Made by a program: the position numbers and the translations under genes. Positions 1 through 6,956 of a stretch of DNA of 15,246 bases are shown here, piece by piece. Every line of letters begins with the position of its first letter. Within the stretch, counting starts at the first letter, position 1. The notes beneath the pieces were generated by a model. It worked only from the letters and a program-made list of their open reading frames with translations, did not search any database and was not told the DNA's origin. Origin of the DNA: Podochytrium sp. JEL0797 (taxonomy: Eukaryota; Chytridiomycota; Chytridiomycetes; Chytridiales; Chytriomycetaceae); the NCBI GenBank assembly GCA_027596195.1, contig JADGJG010000628.1, positions 1 to 15,246 of the forward strand, written 5' to 3'.

Positions 1-98
1 CCCCTTTTCGCGTTCCCACACATCACAATCAAAACAAAACAAAACACTTCACCCACCTCCACCCAAAAAACAATCCAGAAAAACCACACACACCCAAG

Positions 99-347
99 AT
101 GCAGTTCACCTTCATGCCTCTCGCCGTCCTCCTCTCGGCCTTTTCCCTTCATGCTTCCGCCGCGCCAATCGACACCCTTGCGGACCAGTCGTGCGTGACC
201 TTCGGTGAATGGAGTTGCCAACAGCAAATCTTGTATCAGTGCGTCTACGGAACCAGCGTTCTCAGCCAGTCTCTCGTGTGGAGAGCGAATCAAGTGCCTC
301 CTGTGGCAAACTGGCAGTGGAGCTTGTGCAGCGCTCCAGCTTCGTGA
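99..347 (+). CDS. Small secreted cysteine-containing protein (82 aa)
   Basis: An intronless ATG-to-TGA frame encodes 82 residues. Residues 1-22 form a classical signal peptide: a short N-region, a hydrophobic core (LAVLLSAFSL) and an ASA-A cleavage-like site. The mature part is about 60 residues with four cysteines (C32, C40, C48, C77) and several Trp residues. The C-G-E-W-x-C and Q-C-V-Y-G pieces faintly resemble the cysteine/tryptophan layout of small fungal chitin-binding (CBM19-like) domains, but this is only a resemblance and the spacing is not diagnostic. The start has A at -3, and a leader rich in CAAAA repeats precedes it. An AATAAA lies 90 bp after the stop, so the gene looks complete. 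Function unknown; an apoplastic or cell-wall role is inferred from secretion only. Confidence 0.6.
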   Translation: MQFTFMPLAVLLSAFSLHASAAPIDTLADQSCVTFGEWSCQQQILYQCVYGTSVLSQSLVWRANQVPPVANWQWSLCSAPAS

Positions 348-436
348 TCTGGAACCGGTGGCGTGGGAAGCTCTCGAGTATTCCCAGTGTTGGAATCATT
401 TCTTTCTCTCTCTCTTCTTTCTTGCTGATTGCTGCG

Positions 437-442
437 AATAAA
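437..442 (+). terminator. Poly(A) signal AATAAA of the secreted-protein gene
   Basis: A canonical AATAAA lies 90 bp after the stop at 347 and 56 bp before the next start codon at 498. If it is used, the two genes are separated by only a few tens of bases. Confidence 0.5.
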
Positions 443-497
443 AGAGTTGCAAAACACGTTCGAACCCGAGTGGCCCAGATTCTCGAGAAGAAAAAAC

Positions 498-1461
498 ATG
501 CCCGAAATGCTCTGCCCTCCGCCTTTCGTGGACACCTCCGCCGCTACCACCGCCCCAGCAACCCAACCTGCCCCATCACCCTCCACGGGCTTCCTCGCCG
601 CCCTTTCCCTCATCCGCCACGTCCCCGCCGAGCCACACGCCTCATCGCTGAAAGTCGTTCCGCCAGTCAACTTCTCCATGGTCGAAGCGGGCGTCTATCG
701 CTCGGGAAAGCCGAGCAAACACAGCATTCCGTTTCTCGAGTCACTGAACTTGAAGACCATCATGTGAGGGGAACCCCGCTTTCCCGGCCTCCCAAGCTGA
801 TGTTTCCGTTCGAAAACCAGGTATCTGTCGCACTCGAACGACTCGGACTCGAATATTCAGTTTGCAAAGGACCACAATATCAAGTACTTCCACTTCCTGC
901 TTCAGGAGAACAAGGTGTGTGGCGTGCGCGCTGTATTTTGATTTTGCGGATTGCTGATCGCAGATTTAGGAGCCGTTCCTGCAAGTCGATCAACAGGAAC
1001 TCGCGAAAGCATTAGTCGAAGTGCTTGGTAAAAATTGCATTTATTCAAAATGGGAAGAGAGAATTCAAAACATCAAAACAAAAAACAGATATTCGGAATC
1101 ACCCTATGCTGATTTATTCGGATCGCGGCAAGGTACATTCTCTCACACATTAGGCCCATTCCCCCGCTATGCAACTGACAACCGAACCCGGACTCACTAT
1201 TTCCAAAAAACGCAGCATCGTATCGCTTGTTTGATTGGATGCCTTCGAAAACTCCAAAACTGGTCCCTCGCGTCCATCTTTGACGAATACCAGCGGTTCT
1301 CGGGCTCCAAAATCTATATTGCGGATCAGGAGGTGAGGAAACTCCTTTTTTGGTTTCAACACTGTCACTAAAACTCCCTGGAACAGTTTATCGAAATATT
1401 CTGCGCTCCCGTTCTGTATGATCCAAAGTGGGCGCCCAAGTGGATTCTCTTTGGGAAATAA
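498..1461 (+). CDS. Oca/Siw14-family atypical dual-specificity phosphatase with a Ser in place of the catalytic Cys
   Basis: I read six exons: 498-763, 821-914, 970-1027, 1089-1132, 1216-1332 and 1387-1461, joined by GT-AG introns of 54-83 bp, giving 217 residues. The ATG at 498 has A at -3. After a Pro/Thr/Ala-rich N-terminus of about 50 residues comes the Siw14/Oca (PFA-DSP) core: VVPPVNFSMVEAGVYRSGKP, then LKTIMYLS, the P-loop region and GCLRKLQNWSLASIFDEYQR, ending in an FIEIF segment and a short WAPKW tail. In this family Siw14 hydrolyses inositol pyrophosphates through a C-x5-R loop. Here the loop reads S150-D-R-G-K-H-R156, so the nucleophile position is Ser and the usual preceding His is Tyr. 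The loop is split by an intron between K154 and H155. It is probably catalytically dead or an Oca-complex scaffold subunit. The family call is strong; the inactivity is inference. Confidence 0.87.
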
Positions 1462-1462
1462 A
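1457..1462 (+). terminator. AATAAA overlapping the phosphatase stop codon
   Basis: The reading frame ends AAA-TAA followed by A, so the TAA stop (1459-1461) sits inside an AATAAA hexamer. No other AATAAA is seen in the next 250 bp on this strand, which makes this hexamer the best poly(A)-signal candidate for the gene. It would imply a 3' UTR of only about 10-30 nt. Confidence 0.4.
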
Positions 1463-1512
1463 TTTTTCATTTAGAAAGACGAATGGAAAGACGAATTTAT
1501 TGCTTGACATAC

Positions 1513-1521
1513 TTACGTCAT
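1513..1521 (+). promoter_or_regulatory. CRE/ATF-like bZIP site TTACGTCAT
   Basis: TTACGTCAT matches the ATF/CREB-type bZIP site (reverse complement ATGACGTAA). It lies about 210-250 bp upstream of the transporter start in a promoter-sized gap. Its use is inference; a 9-bp site can arise by chance. Confidence 0.3.
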
Positions 1522-1524
1522 CAG

Positions 1525-1613
1525 AATAAGTGATTCCCAGAGTGCGCTGCCGGAACACGACGTGGATTGTGGGCCGCGGTCACTTCCGTTCCGGTCGCGT
1601 GGGATCACTTATT
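1525..1613. repeat. Nested inverted repeat (89 bp foldback)
   Basis: AATAAGTGATTCCC (1525-1538) pairs with GGGATCACTTATT (1601-1613) apart from one bulged base. Inside it, CCGGAAC (1550-1556) pairs exactly with GTTCCGG (1588-1594). The two stems are nested symmetrically, with 11 and 6 unpaired bases between them. I see no clear target-site duplication, so it could be a tiny foldback element, a promoter cruciform or a 5' UTR structure. Confidence 0.5.
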
Positions 1614-1769
1614 AGTGCGGAAGACTATGTTGATCGCTCGTCCCAACTTCGTTTTTTAGTGGCGAACGGACTGGACGGGCAGTCGGTGTTGTAATTCCGT
1701 GATGTCGGAATTGTCATCTGTCGCGGGATGTGGAAACGCCCCGGCATTTTGTTATCGACAAAAATCCAA

Positions 1770-3110
1770 ATGAGAACCAGTGAATCCGACGACGCCGCGC
1801 TGCCCTCGTACCGCGCCACGCACACTGCCGTGCCCACGGACGATCACGACATGGAGATGGGTTCTCCTGGGAACAGCACCAAACGAGAAAAGGAAGCCAA
1901 GAACAGCGAGAATCTGATGTCACCAGCGAAGCTGTTTGCCATCGTCGGGTCGATCGTGTCGTCCGTTGGGATCGTCATGGTGCGTGGGTGTGCTTCTTTA
2001 TTGCTTCGTTCTTGCTGCTGGGGATGCAAGGATCGCGATCGTGGTGAAACTCAATTAATGACCACCGCAAATGAACAAACCACCCTCAGGTCAACAAACT
2101 CGTCCTCAACGGCGGCTTCCCCTTCGCCTCCACCCTCACAGCCTTCCACCAACTCGTCGCATTCGCCTTCTCCTCCGCCCTGATCAAGTTCAACGTGATC
2201 CCCCCGCTGCCGGCCCCGCTCCCCGAATACCCGTACGCGCGGTACTGGATCAGTGGGTTGATGGCCACAGGAATCGTGTTGATGAATCAGAGTCTGTCGT
2301 TGAACTCGGTTGCGTTTTATCAACTTTTGAAAATGTCTTGTATTCCGGCGATTGCGGTGCTTCAGTTTGTGTTGTTTAAGCGGACTATTACGGGTACGCG
2401 ACGACCGTGTTCTCTCTATTACGCTTGTAATCTCGATTGTAACCCTGATTTAATTTATGATAGCCCGAGTCGCCGGAACCCTCGCCATTGTCCTCTTTGG
2501 AATCGGCCTCGCGTCTCTCGCCCCCGACGCCAAATCGGACCCCGAAAAGAAATCCGCCACCTTCCTCTCCTCCCTAATTGCCCTCCTCGTCTCTGTCGGC
2601 GCCGTCCTGACCACCTCCTTGAGCCAAATCGAATTGAACCAAAGCCCGGACTTGAAACGCCTCAACTCGTTCCAATCCATGAACGTCATGTCCATTATTT
2701 CATTCTACTTATGTTCCGTGTACGCGCTTTTTGTGGATGTGAAAATCACGGTTCAGGATTTGATTGAGCTGCCGCTTTCGTTGATTGGACTCACGGATCG
2801 GAGCTTTTTTGGACAAGTGAACTACATGGTTGGAAAGTTTGGTGTATTGTGGACCGTGATTTGGACGGAAGCTCCGCTCGGGTGGATTCTCATTTCGTCT
2901 CTCATGGCCGTGTTTGTTGTTGTGTTTGCGTTCTCGTTGATCAAGGGAACGAGCGCCATCACGTTCCAAGTGGTGGGACACTTGAAGACGATTTTGACGC
3001 TCGTGATGGGGGCTGTGTTGTTTGGGGCGAATGGACTCGATGGGTGGAAGGGGGTTGGGGTGTTGGTGGCGTTGGTCGGAATGGTGTTTTATTCGATTGA
3101 GAAGATGTAG
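1770..3110 (+). CDS. Nucleotide-sugar/triose-phosphate-type transporter (SLC35/TPT family)
   Basis: Three exons (1770-1979, 2090-2393, 2464-3110) with introns of 110 and 70 bp give 386 residues. Starting at the in-frame ATG 1728 would add 14. A polar N-terminal tail of about 50 residues (probably cytosolic) is followed by about ten hydrophobic segments, from AKLFAIVGSIVSSVGIVM to VLVALVGMVFYS. Family marks are V-N-K-L-V-L-N-G-G-F-P after segment 1, the N-S-V-A-F-Y-Q-L-L-K-M block near the middle, and near the C-terminus V-V-G-H-L-K-T-I-L-T-L-V-M-G followed by G-W-K-G-V-G. These are the usual SLC35E/TPT landmarks. Such proteins are antiporters of the Golgi/ER membrane that exchange nucleotide sugars or sugar phosphates; the substrate cannot be told here. 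The C-terminal K-M could serve as a weak ER/Golgi signal, but that is speculation. The gene looks intact. Confidence 0.85.
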
Positions 3111-3141
3111 ATGCTTTTTATTTGGAGATTTTTGCTTTTCG

Positions 3142-3177
3142 GAAGTTTGTCAGAAGTTTGTCACCAAAAATGACAAA
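3142..3177 (+). repeat. Tandem 11-mer followed by a hairpin in the transporter 3' UTR
   Basis: GAAGTTTGTCA is repeated exactly in tandem at 3142-3152 and 3153-3163. The end of the second copy, TTTGTCA (3157-3163), forms a perfect 7-bp stem with TGACAAA (3171-3177) around a CCAAAAA loop. It lies 32-67 nt after the transporter stop. Confidence 0.6.
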
Positions 3178-3216
3178 ATAGAAAAAATTCCCGGCCAAAA
3201 AACATTCTTGCGAACA

Positions 3217-3222
3217 AATAAA
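3217..3222 (+). terminator. Poly(A) signal AATAAA of the transporter gene
   Basis: A canonical AATAAA about 107 bp after the transporter stop, followed by another ATAA. Confidence 0.5.
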
Positions 3223-3350
3223 TAACACCCCCATTGATTTCTTTTTCTTCCAAGGGTGTAAGTAAAAAGGGAGGGAAAGGGAGGAGAGAGGGGAAAAATA
3301 GGAAAAAACACTGATGAAGCAAGGTCCGAAGAAATAGAACAAATCCGTAT

Positions 3351-3391
3351 GTTCTTTTTTCGGAACAAGGCAACACGTTCTTTTTTCGGAA
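3351..3391 (+). repeat. Direct repeat of a 15-mer upstream of the repeat-protein gene
   Basis: GTTCTTTTTTCGGAA occurs exactly at 3351-3365 and again at 3377-3391, 26 bp apart start to start, ending 70 bp before the next start codon. It could be a pair of regulator binding sites or a small duplication. Confidence 0.55.
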
Positions 3392-3461
3392 AACCCCCCG
3401 GAAAGCCCCGCCTTCCAAAAAAAAACACCCAACCCACACCCACCTACGCGCGCACCCGAAA

Positions 3462-4314
3462 ATGAAGATGGTTAAAGCCCTTCCAATCGCGGCTCCCAAG
3501 CGTCTCAGTCCCACCTCCTCCTCCATCACAAGCCCCCTCCCCGCCCCCCCCCCCCGCCCCGCCCCCCACGGGGGGCCGCACCCTCACCTCCCCCAAGCGT
3601 CCCACCACCTCCTCCTCCATCAAGAGCCCCATCCACACGGTCCCTATGAAGCGTCCCACCACCTCCTCCATCAAGAGCCCCACCCTCACCTCCCCCAAGC
3701 GTTCCACCTCGTCCACCACGAGCCCCGGCATCACCTCCACCCCTACCCTCACGGCTCCCATGAAGCGTCCCACTTCCTCCATCACGAGCCCCGGCATCGC
3801 CTCCACCCCCACCCTCGCGGCTCCCATGACGCGTCCCACCTCCTCCATCACGAGCCCCACCTTCATGGCCCCCAAGCGTCCCACCTCGTCCAGCACGAGC
3901 CCCATCGCCTCCACCCCCACCCTCACGGCTCCCATGAAGCGTCCCACCCTCATCACCTCCCCCAAGCGTCCCACCTCCTCCTCTTCCATCAGAAGCCCCA
4001 CCCTCCTCACATCCACCAAGAAACACCTCACCTTCAAACCCACTGACCTCCAAACCGCCAAAAAGCGTCTCCACAAAATCATGGCCCCTGGCAAGCCTTC
4101 CTCTCTCTTGCTGCGCGTGCCACACCCCAAGAAACTCGCGGAGATTAAGAAGAAGTTGAAGGCGGCCACGACGACGGTCAAGAATTTCGTCGTGGTCAAG
4201 ACGGGGACTGGGAGTCCCGCGTCGTCCCCTGTTCTTCACAAGGGGGTAAACTCGCTGGCCCAGTCGGCGATGAGAGGGGGGGGTGTTTTCGGCGCAGAGA
4301 TCCGTCTTGGTTGA
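3462..4314 (+). CDS. Low-complexity Pro/Ser/Thr/Lys repeat protein, frameshifted at a C/G homopolymer
   Basis: The ATG at 3462 (A at -3) opens a frame that reads sensibly as basic, S/T/P-rich sequence up to the C12 run at 3544-3555. From about 3577 the same sequence style continues in the next frame (skip of one base) to a TGA at 4312-4314. A single-base length error or real indel in the C12 or G6 run (3544-3575) best explains this; joined, the product would be about 283 residues. The centre has about eight degenerate repeats built on M/P-K-R-P-T-S-S-I-T-S-P and T-P-T-L-x-A-P. S/T-P-K-R motifs recur; such motifs are CDK-type sites and resemble minor-groove-binding SPKK motifs. The C-terminal 100 residues are basic and less repetitive (KKLAEIKKKLKAA could be helical). 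I do not recognise a family; a chromatin- or cytoskeleton-binding role is only a guess. Confidence 0.5.
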
Positions 4315-4867
4315 CCAGTGAACTCCAAGTTTGGTTTTTTTTATGTATGTACGAAAAAGAGAAAAAAAACAAAAAAAAGGAAACTGACTTCAAAAATACT
4401 CCAACCGAGACGCCAAGGAGCTGCAGATGCTTGGAAAAGAAATTTTTTAGTACTTATTAGATACGTGGATACGTGATGCCCCCCCTCCCCCCCCTTGAAA
4501 TGGTTGGTTCTCTTCACCAACCCTCCCCCTAAGTACATTTTATTAAGATTGAAAGAAAGAGTTGTTGAACAAGTTGAAGGCGGTTACCAAGCACGTGACT
4601 ATTTACGAGTTCGAAAATCGAATCCGATGCTGATTTCGCTTCGTCTTGGGAGAGTTGTCTGTGATTTATGCAAACTGGCGCTGTTTGATATGAAAACAGA
4701 GCATTAAAAGCAGAGTCCATTTTTATTATTCGTTTTTCGTGACTCTTTCTTCTGAATTACCTTCAAACCGCGATCAAAATCTCGTTCGATTCCTCTGGAT
4801 TTCGAAGGAAATATCTGCCGACGAATACTGAGAATCCTACGAATCCTCAAATTGCAATAGAAAAAAA
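4315..4867 (+). other. Intergenic region upstream of the monooxygenase
   Basis: About 550 bp with no gene I can support. It holds A-rich stretches near 4355-4380, a perfect tandem octamer GATACGTG (4460-4475), C-runs (4479-4494), an E-box (4591-4599) and a short palindrome TTCGA-AAA-TCGAA near 4610-4622. A frame at 4495-4707 has no ATG start and no family resemblance. No AATAAA is seen for the upstream gene on this strand; TATGTA near 4342 might substitute. Confidence 0.6.
4591..4599 (+). promoter_or_regulatory. E-box GCACGTGAC
   Basis: CACGTGAC matches the bHLH site used by Cbf1/USF-type factors (reverse complement GTCACGTG). It lies about 270 bp upstream of the monooxygenase start. Regulation by it is inference. 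Confidence 0.3.
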
Positions 4868-6634
4868 ATGGATACCACCCCAACCAAACGCGCCTCCGAG
4901 TCCATCCACTTTCCCGGCCTCCCCGCGCTCCCCAAACTCCTCTCCAACCGAGCCCTCAAACGCGCCAAAAACAAAACCAAATCGAGCCACCACCAACCTC
5001 CCGTCGAGTCGGTCCCTGAGACCCACGAGTGTGGCGCCACGATTGGGATCGTTGGCGGCGGGATTGCCGGGTTCGCTTTGGCGTTGGCGCTTCAGCGGAG
5101 GGGAATCCGGAGTGTGGTGTTTGAAAAGGATGCGGGGGTTGAGGAGAGGGCGCAGGGGTATGGATTGACTTTGCAGCAGGTGATTTTTGTTTGTTTTTTT
5201 CAAGATGGGTTATAAACAGTGGAGTGGTCAGGCTGGACGGGCAATCAAAGCGTTGGGTCTTGCTGACGTGATTGCATCCAAGGGAGTTGCATCGTCGTCC
5301 CATTTCATCTTTGATAACGAGGTTTGTGTTGGATTTGGTTTGAATTGCTTGGCTGATTGCGGTGCCACATCCTCCAAACTGATAGGGCCGCGTCGTGCTG
5401 TTTTGGGGAACAGCATCAGGAGAAGGTGCACAGAATTGGAATCCGAATCGAAATTGCCATATTCCTAGGCAAGCGTTGAGGAAGGCGTTGTTGGAAAACT
5501 TGGATCCGTGAGTCTCAAGTCGAAGCTTTGCAAGTCGAAAATCTGACTGTAGCCCCAAAACTCATCAGGACATTTACACGCGTTGTCTGGGGATTTCGGA
5601 TTGATTCGATAGTGCAAGTGGGTGAAACGGTGCAAGTCGTTGGACTCCATTCCACCGGCGAGTCTGAAATCTTTGAGTTTGACGCATTAGCCGGTTGCGA
5701 CGGAATCCGCTCCATAGTCAGAACCATCGTCCTCTCCCCAACCATCACTCAACCCAACCTCAACTACCTCCACTCCTTCGTGATGCTCGGCATATTCGAC
5801 ACCACCTCGGCGTATTTGGAACTCCATGACCGCATGATTCAAATGTCGGATGGAAACGCGCGAATGTTCATCATGCCGTATGAAGAGGGTCGGTCCATGT
5901 GGCAGCTATCGTTTCGCATGCAGGACGAGTCGGCGGCGGTTGTGCTCTCGAAAGCCGGGTCGCGGGTTTTGAAACGCGAAGCGGTGAATCAGTGTCTGTC
6001 GTTCAAGGGACCTATTTTGAAGATCATCGAGGGGACGGAGGTGGATTTAATTACGGGGTATCCTGTGTATGATCGCGAGCCGTTGGAGGCGCCGATTTTG
6101 TATCGGGGGTTTGATCGCGTTACTTTGTTGGGGGATGCTGCACATCCAATGTCGCCGTTTAAGGGGCAAGGTAACTGAAAGAAGGCTGCGGCTTTGCATT
6201 TTAACAAGTTCTTGAAACAGGAGCAAACCAAGCATTGATTGACGCGTTGGAACTATCGGAAATGCTGGCAAAGAGCGGGAAATTAGAAATTCCTTCTACA
6301 CTGAGACTGTTTGAGTCCAAAATGGTTCGCACATGCTTTCTTTTTTTGACTCGATTTTTCGACGTGATTTCGAACATTTTCCGTCTGATAACATGAACAG
6401 ATTCAAAGAACATCGCCCAAAGTTCTGGATTCTCGAGATTCCATCGACTTGCTGCATTGCTCACGGTTCTTAGACACGAAATACCATTTGGAACGACGCG
6501 GGTTTGGACATGACACGCAAGAGTTTGCAGGATTGATGGATGACTTGCGACAAGAAGGTCTTGGGGTGTGGAGCGACAAGAGCGCGTTGAATGATGCTTG
6601 CAACCGGTATGGACGGGTGCATGGACGCGTGTGA
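4868..6634 (+). CDS. FAD-dependent monooxygenase (salicylate/PHBH-type, FAD_binding_3 class)
   Basis: Six exons: 4868-5179, 5232-5321, 5386-5507, 5569-6170, 6221-6324, 6401-6634, giving about 487 residues. The ATG follows an A-run. Exon 2 could instead start at 5220, adding four residues in frame. After a basic Pro-rich extension of about 57 residues comes the FAD-binding Rossmann motif G63-G-G-I-A-G68 with E86 at the end of strand 2 to hold the ribose. Next are G-L-T-L-Q-Q, the D-G motif (G-C-D-G-I-R-S, about residue 219) and the G-D motif (L-L-G-D-A-A-H-P-M-S-P-F-K-G-Q-G-A-N-Q, about residue 363). These three FAD/NADPH motifs define the class A flavoprotein monooxygenases, which hydroxylate aromatic or related substrates with NAD(P)H and O2. 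The substrate cannot be told; no biosynthetic partner lies beside it. No membrane anchor is seen. The last exon is divergent, so the C-terminus is the least certain part. Confidence 0.86.
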
Positions 6635-6851
6635 GAGTGTTGGAGGGGGGGGGGGGTTGGAGAAGTGACTTTCGAGTTTTCGAATTTTTCCGACATCCCA
6701 AAAAATCAACGTTTGGGCGACAAACACCTTTGCATCAACCAACGGCAACGCAAACGATGGCATACGTGGGAGATGCCGAACCTCTTGCAGACGAAGGTGT
6801 GTGCGTGTGTGCGGCCCCTGTCCCTCCCCTCCGCCCTTTGGTTTGATACAG

Positions 6852-6956
6852 CTAGGACACTTGTTGTTTGTTCCTTGGCAAAGCGCGGGCTGGGTCCTAG
6901 TTGAGTTTCTACTGCAGCTAGGCGACACGCGCCTAGACGTGGCTAGCGATCAGCCA
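6852..6956. repeat. Cluster of three short perfect inverted repeats
   Basis: CTAGGAC (6852-6858) pairs with GTCCTAG (6894-6900). CTAGGCG (6918-6924) pairs with CGCCTAG (6930-6936) around a 5-base loop. TGGCT (6940-6944) pairs with AGCCA (6952-6956). CAGCTAGG also occurs twice as a direct repeat. All three stems fall within 105 bp. Confidence 0.5.

Larger units (their letters stand above)
1462..1769 (+). other. Intergenic region between the phosphatase and transporter genes
   Basis: About 310 bp with no supportable gene. It holds a near-tandem repeat of GAAAGACGAAT (1474-1484 and 1486-1496), a CRE-like site at 1513-1521 and a nested inverted repeat at 1525-1613. The transporter could begin at an in-frame ATG at 1728 (G at -3) instead of 1770, which would put the last 42 bases in the coding region. 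Confidence 0.6.
3111..3461 (+). other. Intergenic region: transporter 3' UTR and leader of the repeat-protein gene
   Basis: About 350 bp without a gene I can support. In order it holds a tandem 11-mer with a short hairpin (3142-3177), an AATAAA (3217-3222), a GTAAGTA that looks like a splice donor near 3255 (possible 5' UTR intron, no clear partner acceptor), A/G-rich sequence, and two exact copies of a 15-mer (3351-3365, 3377-3391). Confidence 0.6.

Noticed and set aside
480..489. TTCTCGAGAA palindrome as a heat-shock element
   Set aside because: The spacing between TTC and GAA is four bases, not the two needed for a heat-shock element, and a 10-bp palindrome is not surprising by chance.
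209..1015. Plus-strand 268-codon open frame
   Set aside because: It runs across the end of the secreted-protein gene, an intergenic gap with AATAAA, and two introns of the phosphatase, in a different frame; no family resemblance.
3305..3330. CTGATGA resembling a C box of a C/D snoRNA
   Set aside because: The first base does not fit, and no D box with flanking terminal stem was found nearby.
3444..4239. Two long minus-strand Gly/Arg-rich frames
   Set aside because: They are reverse-strand shadows of the repetitive C-rich plus-strand coding sequence; the plus frame has the coherent motif repeats and a basic C-terminal domain.
4600..4645. tRNA-like T-loop and B-box resemblance (TCGAATCC)
   Set aside because: No A box, no pairing acceptor stem and no proper T-stem could be built around it.
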